A DNA stretch of 33,438 nt from Bugula neritina (taxonomy: Eukaryota; Bryozoa; Gymnolaemata; Cheilostomatida; Bugulidae). Made by a program: the position numbers and the translations under genes. The notes beneath the pieces are model-generated. The model was not told where the DNA came from. It saw only the letters and a program-made list of their open reading frames with translations, and made no database searches. This document shows positions 21,737 to 32,638 of the stretch, one piece after another. The stretch lies in assembly GCA_964035545.1 (NCBI GenBank), contig CAXIUT010000143.1, forward strand, positions 1 to 33,438, given 5' to 3'. Position 1 is the stretch's first letter. Every line of letters begins with the position of its first letter.

Positions 21737-22733
21737 ATGTTAGCAAAAGTATTTTGAGGACTATGTAGGATGGAAACAAAGGAGTACCAAAAAGAGACCA
21801 GATGATCAACTAGCAACGTAAGAAGTTATAATAACGTACACCATTGATAATTAAGTTCGACTTCAAACCTAGTCGTAAAATACAAAATTACTTAAAATTC
21901 AACAAAAAGAAAGATAAGTCGAATCAGAATATCTCAACTAAAAAAAGAAAATGGAATAAACTTTAAAAAAACTAGGAATCTAACAAAAGAAATTCTAAGC
22001 CGAACAAAAAAGAACAACTGCTTAATTTTAAAGCCAAAAATAACAAATCTTCCTCAGTGATAGAAAAAAATAACTCTACAACAAACAAAAAGATGACCTA
22101 GAAATCAGAAATTAACAAAGAAGATAATAAATAAAATAAAAATAATAAAAACTTAGAATAAAAAAAGGACAACTCGATGACATCAGAGCCAACATAAAAA
22201 AGTATCAAGTTTATTAATAATTTCTCAAAGAAGTTAGAAACCTTTCAGACGACTTCGGACCAGCAGATACAGACGAATTCAGTGTGATGATAATTCTTTA
22301 ACGTTTCAAGACAATGTAAAGGAAGAAAACAGAACTAGCATAAGTCCATAAGAGAATAGGACTATAAAAATAACACATATCTAAGTCAATTCAAGAACTA
22401 AAGAAAAATAGAGAACAAGACGCATACAAATACACTCATAAGAGTAAAGTACTAAAAGGAAAGATTGATTAATATAGCTAACAAATCCTACAGTTATAAT
22501 CAGATCTTTAAGGACAACTGAACTAAAACGGATAAAGGCAAAGGTAAATAGGACAAGTTATCTTCAGTATTCGAGGATTGTATCTCAGTATTGTTGGATA
22601 AGATAAACAATCAAAAAATACGATTGAAATGTTAGAAGCAATTCGAGAAGAAAGAAGAAAGTTGAGATAGTATTTAGATCTTTTCCAACAAAAAGTTGAT
22701 GAATCAAAAAAAGCAAATGAAAAGAAATAATGA
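21737..22733 (+). CDS. CCDC42/CFAP73-like coiled-coil ciliary protein (DUF4200)
   Basis: Spliced length is 318 residues with two 20-nt introns (21749-21768, 21836-21855). The first intron follows a four-codon first exon (MLAK). The protein is almost wholly coiled coil, with TKLLKIQQKEREVESEYL at the start of the DUF4200 region, the KYQVYEEFLKEVRN block and SVMIILERFKTMERKKTEL, in the order seen in CCDC42/CFAP73 (the Chlamydomonas MIA complex). In those organisms the proteins regulate inner dynein arms or the sperm manchette. The uncertain part is the very short first exon; without it the first Met is about 80 residues in. It lies 42 nt after the epimerase gene. Confidence 0.83.
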
Positions 22734-22777
22734 TTTTGATTATCTGTAAATATATAGTTAACTATAATTATTGGCAA

Positions 22778-25291
22778 ATGCTGTAAGTAAATGAAAACTA
22801 GCTCGAAGTCTATAGCTGCACCTTCAAACTCATACTGAGTAAAGCACTCATAGCACTAAAAGTCAAAGGTTCACAGTTTTATATCGAATGGAAAATCAAA
22901 AGGTAGGGAACAATCTGTAAAACTTAACTAGAAACTATGGATAACTTTGGAGCTGTCAAGTTTAATCAATAGCTGAAACTTCATACTGAAGTCTTGAAGA
23001 ATATCAGTATGAATAAATTTCTAAAAAAATATGCTCAGATCACTCTCTTTCTAATTTCCAGTAGACAACAATACCGTCCTAAAATAGTGGGAAGCATTCT
23101 TATTAACCTTCATTAAATACTCAACGAAGACAAGTACTCAAAACTCAAAGAAAGGAGACTTACTTTTTCTTCTGTCAATGTTGATTTATAATTCATGTGT
23201 GAAGTGACTGAGTGCAGTAAGTCTTCCATTTTATAAGCCAACCTATAATCAGCTCTTCATGCTGAAGAAGATTTTCTCATGATAGGAAAGGGAAATATTA
23301 GAAGTTTTAGCAGTAGAGATTTGAGTTTTATAAAGAAAAAAATCACCAAATAATATCTAGCTTAAGAGGACGATACTGTGAGTAAGGGAGATTACTCAAT
23401 GATTCAGCCAGATTTCTAAGATACTGCTAGTTGTATTGAAATTCCAAAATAAAATAGAGGACTTAGCTACTCTAATATTCAAATTCTATAAATTGACTAG
23501 AATGAAGAGATTCGTTTGAAGGTTGGAGATAATCGAGGTGTTGGAGATTTATTAAGAGAAAATATGAACTTAAGGAGATTATTGGTGATATCAAAAAGCT
23601 AAAGAAATATATAGATGGACCGATTAGAAGATGAATTAAGAGAACTTGCACACTAGTTAGCTCTTAAAGAGGCAGAAATAATGAAAATATAAGAAAATAA
23701 AGAAACAGGAGATCTAAAAGTAGGCTAACTTCTAGATTAAGTCAATGGATCAGCCTAAAAAATAACTAAAATGGTAAAGTAAAATTAATCTCTTCTTTAA
23801 AAGCTAAATATATAAAAACAAGTCAGTTTCCAGCTTTAATAAAATTATAAACGACTTTAAACAAGACTTTAAGTTGTAAAAGATTGGTAAAAAGAGAGAA
23901 TCAACCTTTTAGCTCGTATAAAGGACCTTTAAGATGAAAATTAAACATTAAAATTAAAATATTTTGATCTCTAAAATAAATCTCACATAAGTGAAGAACA
24001 AAACTAGAAGCTAAACAGTGATATGAAGATTAGACTGTAAGGATTGAATAATGAGTTAACAAAGAAAGATCAAATAATAAGTTTATATGAATAAAAAGTA
24101 AATAAATTTTAAGAATAAATATCCCAAATTCAAGAATAGTAAATAGTACATCGAGTGTAATATACATCAAAATCAGATGATATATTAAATATTTCTTCTC
24201 CATAGTCTAAAAAGCTATCTCGAAATAAAAATTCTAATATGATAAATCAGAAAAGTTTAAAGAAGATAAGTTAAGAATAGCTATAATAAAGTTGTAATTA
24301 AGACTAGCAGTAGTTTACAACAGCTGAAGAATTACCTTGCAGCGGATAATCTGATTTTTATCGAAATATGGTCAAAAATATTCAATAATAACTGGACCAT
24401 CAAAAAAGAATATATAGATAAAAATAGGATGTTTTATTAAAGTAAAACAAAAGAAGTAAAAGCCTTTTTGACTAACTATAAAGACTCAGATTTGAATTTG
24501 TTTATGAGCTTAGTAAAGTAACATCAATGCTGAATCAAAAAGTATTATAAATAAGATAACTTAAATAGTAAAATATAAAATTAAAATCAAAAGATGTCGT
24601 ATCTTTTTAAAATAAAATATCTTATCTCTAAAATTAGATTAATGTTTTGCAAGATCAGAAATTATAATATTTTGATAAATCGTATCGACTATAAGAATAA
24701 AATATCGCCCTTATCCACTTGAACTACCAAAAATAAGATATTTATCAATCTATTCTCAAAAACTAATAACCTTTTGAAGGCGATATCTTAGTCAAAAAGT
24801 TCTAATAAATAGTCAAAATCATGCTCAACAGCAAAGATAAATACCTATAAACAATATCGAAATATGGCTTATCTTTATAAAATAATAGAAAAGTCAAAAG
24901 TCAATAAAATATTAGCTAAATAATAAATAAATTTAGTTTATAAGCAAATCATATTTCAGATTCATAAAGCAATTCTAACTCAATCAGAGAGCAATAACTA
25001 TTGCTTTAGTCTACAGCCAGAGTCAGAACTGATCCCTTTGAAATAAACTCAATTCCCTTAATTCTCAATCAAATGAGCAGCTAGTTACATGAGCTCAAAG
25101 CATAAAGATAAAAAGGAATACCTCTATTGAAAGAACTAGTTGCCAAATCATCAGTAATCTATAATTAACAACCACTATTACAACATGTCATCCAAAAGTT
25201 AAAAAAAAGTATCATAGCTAACTGTCCACAAAACAAAAGACAAGATCTCATAATACTAGTTAAATAACTATAAACTAATCTATGTCAATGA
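22778..25291 (+). CDS. NT-C2 domain coiled-coil protein
   Basis: An uninterrupted 837-residue frame with no intron. Residues about 8-155 form an N-terminal C2 (NT-C2/EEIG1-type) beta domain: CTFKLILSKALIALKVKG, SQFYIEWK, KYAQITLFLISS, KIVGSILINLHQIL. The rest is long coiled coil, interrupted near residue 470 by a Ser/Lys-rich stretch and ending in a helical tail (LLKELVAKSSVI). NT-C2 proteins with long coiled coils occur in cytoskeletal and centrosomal contexts and probably bind membranes or small GTPases through the C2 part. Apart from that I cannot name it. The start ATG at 22778 is the first after the TGA ending the previous gene. Confidence 0.85.
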
Positions 25292-25370
25292 TAATTCAAT
25301 TTCTTTATTTATAATTATTATTAACTATAACAGTTTTATTTAAATTATTCTAAAGGTATATTATAATAAG

Positions 25371-26047
25371 ATGGCCTTCGAGTTTAAAAACAAAAAATAA
25401 AAATAAACCATCTCAATCAATAACATCCTCTTATGGGTCAATCATCTCCTCAATGTACTCACTTAGCTATCCAGTTAAATCTCACAAAAATATAATAACT
25501 TGGCTCAGGAGCCATCTACTGTCATATATTTTCACTTGTACACCCAGGAGTCATTACCATGAATAAAGTCAACTGGAAAGCCAAAAGCTAGCACGAATTC
25601 ATAGATAATCTCAAACTATTACAAAATGGGTTTTCAAAAGTAGGCATCAAAAGGCCTTTATAACCAATCAAACTAGCAAAAGCGAAAGTTCCTGATAACT
25701 TTGAACTAACAGTTTGGCTAAGACGGTACTACTACGAACAATGCATCGACACAGACACAGATAGTACAGTCAACACTCCTGTCCCGTCAAAAGCAGACTT
25801 CAGTTTTGCTCAGAAAAAAATAATCCCTAAACATTTGACTCCGAACACCAACAGAGAAGAAGCCCTCTGTGAATGCTGTATTCGAAGTGAAAGAGAACGA
25901 CTCATAATGAAGAATATTTAGGTTTTAAAAGTCAAGTTTTAAATGATTAGATAAACATTGCAAAGCGGTTAATCTGCTGAGGACAAAGTTACTATAATCG
26001 AGGAAGTTGTTCAGCTGTAATACTCTAACTTAATAGATAAAATATGA
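25371..26047 (+). CDS. EB1-family microtubule plus-end binding protein
   Basis: Spliced length is 218 residues with one 20-nt intron at 25455-25474. Residues about 10-115 are a calponin-homology domain with EB1-type landmarks: ILLWVNHLLNLNLTKIEELGSG split across the intron, GAIYCHIFSLVHPG, KVNWKAKSEHEFIDNLKLL and NFELTVWLRRYY. The linker is short. The C-terminal helix (CECCIRSERERLIMKNI) stands where the EB dimerisation domain lies but has two Cys and is less conserved. The acidic EEY/F tail of animal EB1 is absent (ends SNLIDKI). The expected role is tracking of growing microtubule ends and basal body or ciliary tip function. Confidence 0.92.
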
Positions 26048-26094
26048 ACAATAAAAGATTAAAAAAGACTATTTTGATATTTATATTTCTTTGA

Positions 26095-26735
26095 TCAAAC
26101 AGTTCTTCCATAGAAGACTGTAGTACTTTTCCAGTGATCTTTTGTTTTGGTGGGATTGGTGTTCAAAGGATCTTTTAAACAAAGAGCATACTTTCCTTTA
26201 CTACAATAATGAATCAATCCACATTTTTTCTTGTCTCTTTAATTAGTTGCTTTATATCGTTCAATGCATCAGCAAATGTTTCATTTTTTATCTGAAAATC
26301 GAGATCTCCGCCAGTCATGTCCAATCCTCCAACCATGTAATAGTCATTTTCCTTATCTATATGGCTTTCGTCTAATTTTATTTTGTATTTAGATTGATCA
26401 CTTATTTGGCTATGTTTATTATTTTCTTTGTTTTATACTAGTCTTCGTCCATAAAATACATTAGTACATTGAGGTCCGTACTTTTTATCTTGAGATGGAT
26501 TACAGTTAATTTTGACTTTCAAAAATATCAAAAATGAGCCCTATTTTTCTTTGAAAATTGTTCCACATAGATTTTAGTCATAGTTTATTTTCATTTTGAT
26601 GGCTATTAGAGCTTCCTAGAAAGTAGAAAAACCTTTCTAACTTTAAATATCTCCTCCGTACATATCAAAACCAGAAACCTAGAAATACCCATGTTCGATT
26701 CCATAACTCTTCACTATTTAAGATTTATCTTCCAT
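26095..26735 (-). CDS. Protein with a duplicated PAN/Apple-like module, frame broken in the second copy
   Basis: The product holds two copies of one module. Each has a core like GYFQVSGFDMYGGDI or YYMVGGLDMTGGDL, a helix (FQEALIAIK; FADALNDIK), a Cys-Gly pair, a beta strand and a closing VFYGR. The first copy is intact. In the second the frame stops at TGA 26214-26216, but one base back the missing half continues (KCGLIHYCSKGKYALC to TTVFYGRTV) to TGA 26095-26097. The slip lies in a six-A run (26224-26229). With one base added the length is exactly 213 codons. The module recalls PAN/Apple domains, but that is tentative and no signal peptide is seen. ATG 26735 avoids overlap with the neighbouring gene; ATG 26777 is an alternative. 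Confidence 0.7.
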
Positions 26736-26760
26736 ATAATATAAAATACAATGAAATCTA

Positions 26761-27833
26761 TCATTAAAGTTGATCATTCTACTTACATCTTTCCACCATA
26801 ATTAGCAAATCACTCGCATGCCGCTTGATTTTTATCTTCTCACACTCCAGCTAGTCCAATTTGTTCTAGTATATCTTCTTCATCTTCTGTAAATCACTCA
26901 ATCTCGACTAAAAAGACACAAATTATGCCTTGTAATAAGTCAGCTATCGTTTCATTTAGGCATTCTACTTCATCAATCCCTCTTTTAGCAACTATTCTCC
27001 TTTGAGATGAGCTTCAAGAGTCCTTTGCTTATGCCGGTACTAAGATAAGTTCTTTTATTGTTCTTTTATAGTTTCTTCTAGCACTTTTTTCTATGAAAGA
27101 ATCATTATATTAGATGATCTTACTTGCTAAATATTAGAATTCAACTTATTCTTTTCCTATGTATGAGATCTGATCAATTTATCTTATTTTTTGGAAGTCT
27201 ATTGAATAAAGTGATGAAGTTTATTTTAGATTTGTTATATTTTATCTTTTAGTTAATAATTTTATTTTTAAACTTCTTAAAATTCTTCTTTATAGTTATT
27301 TTACTATGTTTAAATGTGATCACATTGCGTTTATCCTTCTTCTATTAAGATTTATTTAGTTTGAGTTGAAGATTCTTTTTTTATCTTTATTAATACAGCT
27401 GATGTACTTTATTTGATTCTAGATATTTATTTTGATAAATCTTTTGAAATAGTATCTTGTCTATTAGTAAAGAAAGTCCCCATTACTTATTTTTTTAAAC
27501 TTTTTATACTTTTTTTGTTTCATTCACCTGAGATCCAATCAAAGATAGATGATTATTTTTATCTTTTATTAAATTTTTCTTTTAGTAAAGCATACTCTTA
27601 CTTCTTTTTTGTTTTGATGAAGTTTTTTTTTTGGTATTAAAAAAGGAGTGAGGTATTTTATAGTGTATTTAATCATTAGGTAGATTTTATTTTTATTTTT
27701 GAGGTACATCTTTATTATTTCTTTTAATTTTATGTTGAGATTGAAATCCATTTTTAGAACTACTTTTATTAACTTCCATTTTCGTATTACTTTTATTCAT
27801 TCCTAAAGAATTATTTCTCTGCAACTTTTTCAT
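26761..27833 (-). CDS. Coiled-coil protein of unknown function
   Basis: Spliced length is 348 residues with one 26-nt intron at 27461-27486 (GTAATGG to ATAG), chosen because it alone joins the two long open frames and makes the length divisible by three. The first third is basic and Lys/Asn/Ser-rich and probably disordered. From about residue 120 the protein is a continuous coiled coil (KDLSKEISRIKES, then HLKGEELLKEGLMKENAEMKREL). No family was recognised. It ends 25 nt before the start used for the downstream minus-strand gene. Confidence 0.72.
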
Positions 27834-27871
27834 CAATTATTTACTATTAAAATTATAAACTATACTCATTA

Positions 27872-27936
27872 TCATAACATCAAACATCATAACATCATAA
27901 CATCATAACATCATAACATCATAACATCATATATCA
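27872..27936. repeat. 8-nt tandem repeat in an intergenic spacer
   Basis: Six to seven copies of ATAACATC, followed by short ATATC runs, in the spacer 27834-28051 between two minus-strand genes. Nothing else was seen in that spacer. Confidence 0.85.
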
Positions 27937-28051
27937 TATATCATGCTCATGATTATAAAATCAGAATATCATAATACTCATAGTTAGTGATAAATAAATA
28001 CTAAAATAACAGCTATCGAATCAGCTAACTTTGTTTTTGATTTTGATTTCT

Positions 28052-28660
28052 TCAATATCCATTTATGCAAGTTGTTTCTGAAGCACTAATCAATTGAATA
28101 ACACTCATTATTTTTTTAATCACAAATAGCATAGTTCCTATCCGAATAGTAAGAATAGTGTATTTTATCCCAATTGACTCAAATTTAAATTATCTTTGAA
28201 TTTAAGTAAATACCCACTCAGTAGAAATAGTTAATTTCCCAGGACTAGTGTAAATAACACTGGTTTACTTCCATAGTAGATGTTAAGCAGGGCATACTTG
28301 GATTGAGATTGTTTGTGATGCGCACCTTTTAACAAACTTACATACATCTGGTACCAATGAGAAACCAAATCTAGTGCTATATCTCCCAAAAACACCCAGT
28401 TATACTCTGGATAAATAGAAGCCATAATAGCTAAAAAGACAGCATTAGAAGCCCTATCGCAAACCATATCCAGAACAGCTCCAAATCTAGTAGATTGATT
28501 AAAGTGACGAGCAGCCATCCCGTCAAATGCATCCAAAGCCTGACTTGTCCCATAAAATACAACAGTTAGAATAGGCTGATCAAGATAAGGTAAAGAAAGT
28601 AGCAAATAATGCCACAAATCTAAGATAGCCGATTATGTTGGGAACAAAAAGAAATACCAT
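28052..28660 (-). CDS. PIS1: Phosphatidylinositol synthase (CDP-diacylglycerol-inositol 3-phosphatidyltransferase), frame shift near the N-terminus
   Basis: This is a CDP-alcohol phosphatidyltransferase. The full catalytic signature is present: D-x2-D-G-x2-A-R-x8-G-x3-D-x3-D (LDAFDGMAAR, then G..LD...D). Other family blocks are VFLFVPNIIGYLRF at the start, YYGSKPVLFT, GNELF (TAA as Glu) and KKIMSVIQLISA in the last membrane segment. A 20-nt intron lies at 28194-28213. The N-terminal exon reads into TCT-TGA at about 28580-28585, while the rest is in the +1 frame; skipping one base makes 195 codons and a gap-free alignment length to human PIS between VPN and LDAFDG. It makes PI from CDP-DAG and inositol in ER membranes. 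It may be a sequencing indel or a +1 programmed frameshift. Confidence 0.87.
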
Positions 28661-28906
28661 TCGTTTAATCTAATTATTATCTACCTATTAATATCATTAA
28701 CTAACTAATTAATATCATATCATTTACCTATTAATATCACATTATCTACCTATTAATATCATATCATTTAACTAACTAACTAACTAACTAACTAAATGAT
28801 ATCATTTAAGAAACAATGATTTTTAATAATAAAATAACAACTTAATGATAAAATATCAAATTAATGATAAAATAGCAAATTAATAATAAAATAACAACTA
28901 AACTAG
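28661..28906. repeat. Intergenic spacer of simple repeats
   Basis: Divergent spacer between PI synthase and the next gene. It contains repeated CTACCTATTAATATCAT-like units (28680-28770), six or more CTAA tetramers (about 28771-28795) and three imperfect copies of an AATGATAAAATA-type unit (28840-28895). No coding frame was supported. Confidence 0.8.
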
Positions 28907-30434
28907 ATGTAAATAAAAATCAAATCCTTTAGAACCCTGCATCTACAAAATTTAGTAGATGAGAACCAATAGTTACGTAGAAGAATAACAAATCTTTAAT
29001 AGATATAATCATACGTATAAGTTTTAGCTACTAAATTATAGACATCAAATACAAAAGAAAAGACCCATCTAAAAGAAATATCTATTCTTTAATAACAAAT
29101 ACGATAACTATAGATTAAATATGCTAACATCCAAAATACCCATGGTGATGAGATGAGATACGTATTTGGACAACACGATCAGCTGATATAATAAAAAAAC
29201 ATAGCAATAGTTCAATTGAAAACATCATTGTAGCAAGAACAAACCAAAAACAAACTAGTTGGTCACTAATTTAATTCTCATAAAAATAGCTAACAAAAAC
29301 TAATCAACGATTACTAAAATGCTCTTATTACCTATAGAAACAGAGTTGCCTAGTTAGAAAGAGATCTACAGATAGTATACAAGTCTATTTAGTAAGAAAA
29401 GATGCTTTATGAGAAGAGTAAAAATAATTATGGGATAGAATGTGCCCAAATGAAACAAATCAACCAGTAAAAAGATATCACTATTGCTAAATTAAAAGAC
29501 TAATTGAGCACGATGGATATTGACATTAATAAATAGAGAAGATAAAAATAGTAGACTAACATAAATAAACTAAAAACAATAAAGAAGTAATGAAGTACTT
29601 TTACAATAGATATCCTAGTTATAGATGAGTATAAATAAGTTAAGATAAGATAACGAGCTATTCATCGCAGACAACAAGAAGATAATATTTTTATTGTAAT
29701 AATCAGACAGATAGAACACCCATCTCAGACAAAAACAACTAGAACTATAAGATTATTCGGCAGTATAGAACGATAGATTGAAGGTGGACAATGTTCATCT
29801 GCGTTAGTAAAATAAGATAATAACAAAAAACAACACAGAAAGGTAAACATTTATATCAACCAAATTGTTTTAGTTAAAATAATCTAAGTCATAAATCAAC
29901 AATCTGACTATCTCAATACAACAATCACAATCATAAATATGTTTGTTAAGAAAAGAACTCCAGTAAGTATCAAAAGAACTATCAAAATAAAAACAACTCT
30001 CAACTGAACTACAAATAACCATCAAATAAAACTAATAAAAAATAAACCGACTAGAACAATAAAAAATAAACATCAATGATATCAATAACAAAATAAGATA
30101 AGAGAATAATAAACTATAAGACTAAAATCACATGATAAAAAGAAAAATAAATAATCCTAGATAACTAAATAAATAACAACAACTGTAAATCAATAAAATG
30201 CTATGCAATTTTCAATAGGAAAGATAAAGTCTTAATAGAAAATATCAAATATAAAAAAATAAATTTATTAACTGTATTTAGTATTAATACCAACAAAAAG
30301 AACAATAAATGATCAGAAAAATTCACATCCTCTAATCATAAATCAATAAAAATAAAGAACTAGAAATACTCACTTCAAGAATCAACCTCAAACACAGTAG
30401 AAACACCACCTCAAAAACACCATTCAAGTCCTGA
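28907..30434 (+). CDS. Long coiled-coil protein of unknown function
   Basis: About 497 residues if a 34-nt intron at 29551-29584 is removed (GTAGACTAAC to AATAAAG; a 3' site three bases later also works). Almost the whole protein is a heptad-type coiled coil (LVDENEELRRRITNLEE at the start), and the product only looks like one when TAA/TAG is Glu. The upstream frame ends at TGA 29591-29593, so without splicing it would be a 228-residue protein followed by a second frame. The intron is longer than the 20-nt norm, so the join is less certain than others. The C-terminus is short and Ser/Thr-rich. No family was recognised. Confidence 0.7.
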
Positions 30435-30636
30435 TCATCATATTTATATCATATTACTCTTATATCAGTATATTACATTAATACAAACTATCATATACTC
30501 ATGTCATACACTAAACTATCATGAACTATCATGAACTATCATGAACTATCATGTACTATCATGAACTATCATGAACTATTAATAAACTGTCATGAACTAT
30601 GATTAGTTGTTTTTTTTCTTATAATATATTTAAACA
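30435..30636. repeat. Intergenic spacer with 10-nt tandem repeat
   Basis: About seven copies of ATGAACTATC (one with TAC for AAC) lie at about 30519-30598. The repeat abuts a short AT-rich promoter-like stretch before the start codon at 30637. Nothing else was seen. Confidence 0.85.
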
Positions 30637-31161
30637 ATGTACCAAAACCAGACTGCTATCAAAGAAGAGGTTCTAAAAAGCTACATCTAACAAATCTACA
30701 ATCGCTATGATAGTCAAAACACTGGTTCTTTAAGCTTCAACGACATCAACAACTTCTTCAACGACCTCTTCAGATCAGTAGATGTCGACTTGACTCTAAC
30801 TCCCCAGCAATCCCAAGAAGCCATCAAAGCAGTCTTCCCCAACCAACTCCAGCACAATCACCAAAACTTAACTGGTCTAAGTTTTCAAGGTGATGCTGGG
30901 ACAGTAGATAACAACTAATATAGATCTAATTCGCCACAAATTCAGCCCACAATAAACTACCCTCAATACAACTACAACCCGGTGTTAAACAATCAAGCCT
31001 ATTTGCCTTCCCAGCAATACTATAATCAGAACTATTTACCTCAAATGAGCCAAGGGCAAAACTATTATATGGCTCCAGTGCTAGGACAACCCAACAGCTA
31101 CCAAATCAATATGAATGGCTTCAATCCTCAAAACAACAACAATCCTCAATTCAGAAGATGA
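30637..31161 (+). CDS. Small protein with one EF-hand-like motif and a Gln/Asn/Tyr-rich tail
   Basis: A 174-residue uninterrupted frame. Residues about 17-45 contain an EF-hand-like helix-loop-helix (YNRYDSQNTGSLSFNDINNFF) with Asp, Ser, Asn, Gly and Asp in roughly the right positions. From about residue 95 the tail is prion-like: rich in Gln, Asn, Tyr and Pro with few charges. The tail uses CAA and CAG for Gln almost throughout, while TAA occurs only twice in the gene. This contrasts with the coiled-coil genes and supports TAA as Glu. Tail-mediated condensation is only a guess. Confidence 0.82.
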
Positions 31162-31275
31162 TTTGAATTCAAATATATTATAGCTATTGTTTATTCATAG
31201 TTATTGTTTATTCATAGCTATTCTTTATTTATAGTTTTGTTATTAATGGTTTATGGATAGTTGTGGCATATTAAT

Positions 31276-32302
31276 ATGATATATAGATTGCTCACGAACG
31301 ACATTCGTAGGTAAATCGGTAGGAATAATAAAAAGTATAATCACAGGTAGTATTTAAAGGCGTTGACTTATAAGTAGAAAATACCATATTGGATCAGCTA
31401 CCACAAAAAAAAACTAATCTTCATGGTTCTAATGGGAATCATCAGCTACACCTATGACCTTCACATATCAGCTAAAAATAAAATACTAAGTCTCAGATCT
31501 CCTAAACTAGTACTATCTCACCTTTTATTCGGATCATAAAAACTATAAAAAACTATCAACGACCAAAGAATAGTAGGGTGGCAATTTGACAACTCAACCA
31601 AACTCCTACTCACATAGATCTACTACTAAGCAGATAAGAGGTTGATATTTGGTTTAGGAAGAAATTATTTATTTCAAGTACTATCTGATATGAATCTACT
31701 TCAAAAATAGTAAGATATCAATAACTATTGGCCGGAGGAGGGTTCTACAAAAAAAGAAATCAAATCGTATCAGGAGTGGGCTATAAATAATTTATGACTT
31801 TATTCTAGTAAGGCTATAGAAGTCTTCTTAAAACTAATCCAGAACTAACACAATAGTAGTATTCAAAAGATTTATAACAGTTGTTGATTATGAAAGGCCC
31901 AGGTATAATTCAATGGTAAAAAGAATTCAATAAACTAAGATTCGGTAATACCTAAAAACCCTATTAAGCGACACAGATAAAAAAACATAATAAATATGTC
32001 TACTAATGAAATAAAATGTATAAATATCATAGGAGTAACTAGATAAGAAGTTGATTTAAATGGGAATGAAAGGACTATCCATCAGAGATAAGTGGATCTA
32101 TTGGAGAAATAAATAAATATTAAATTCACTAAGATAGTACAGCCTTCATAAAAGACTAAATTTAAACATCCATTAAGGATACTAAAAAATAGACCTAATC
32201 AAAAAATTAAAAAATATCTAATCTATACTACAATCTATCAAATCAAAAAAATAATATCTTTAAAATCAGTATAAAAATATATACGAGTAAAATCTATTAT
32301 GA
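31276..32302 (+). CDS. Hypothetical protein with one predicted membrane segment
   Basis: About 319 residues if introns 31742-31773 (32 nt) and 31998-32032 (35 nt) are removed; both are longer than usual here and the model is provisional. Support is that the frame becomes fully open, divisible by three, and Glu-rich where expected. The N-terminus is basic (a possible mitochondrial targeting region) and followed by a hydrophobic segment near residues 48-62 (LIFMVLMGIISYTYDL). The rest is soluble, charged and helical, ending in KKLKNIESILES-type heptads. No family was recognised. The stop is 10-15 nt before a 22-nt minisatellite. Confidence 0.6.
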
Positions 32303-32314
32303 TCTTTTGCTGCA

Positions 32315-32516
32315 TTATCATCTCACCTTTATACCTCATCATCTCACCTTTAATACCTCATCATCTCACCTTTAATACCTTATCATCTCACCTTTAATAC
32401 CTTATCATCTCACCTTTAATACCTTATCATCTCACCTTTAATACCTTATCATCTCACCTTTAATACCTTATCATCTCACCTTTAATACCTTATCATCTCA
32501 CCTTTAATACCTTATT
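32315..32516. repeat. 22-nt minisatellite, about nine copies
   Basis: Tandem copies of a 22-nt unit containing ATCATCTCACCTTTAATACC; the first is one base short. It follows the stop codon of the preceding gene by about 12 nt and makes up most of the 336-nt spacer to the next start (32303-32638), which otherwise shows only AT-rich sequence. It has the same period as the array at 4180-4308 but a different sequence. Confidence 0.95.
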
Positions 32517-32638
32517 ATTATTAACCTTTTAGGATCATTATTAACCGTTTAAGTTATTTGATATTATGAATGATATTTTGTTGATATTAATAGTAAATAT
32601 AAAGAGGTTTATTAATACTATAATTCAAATAATGTAGG

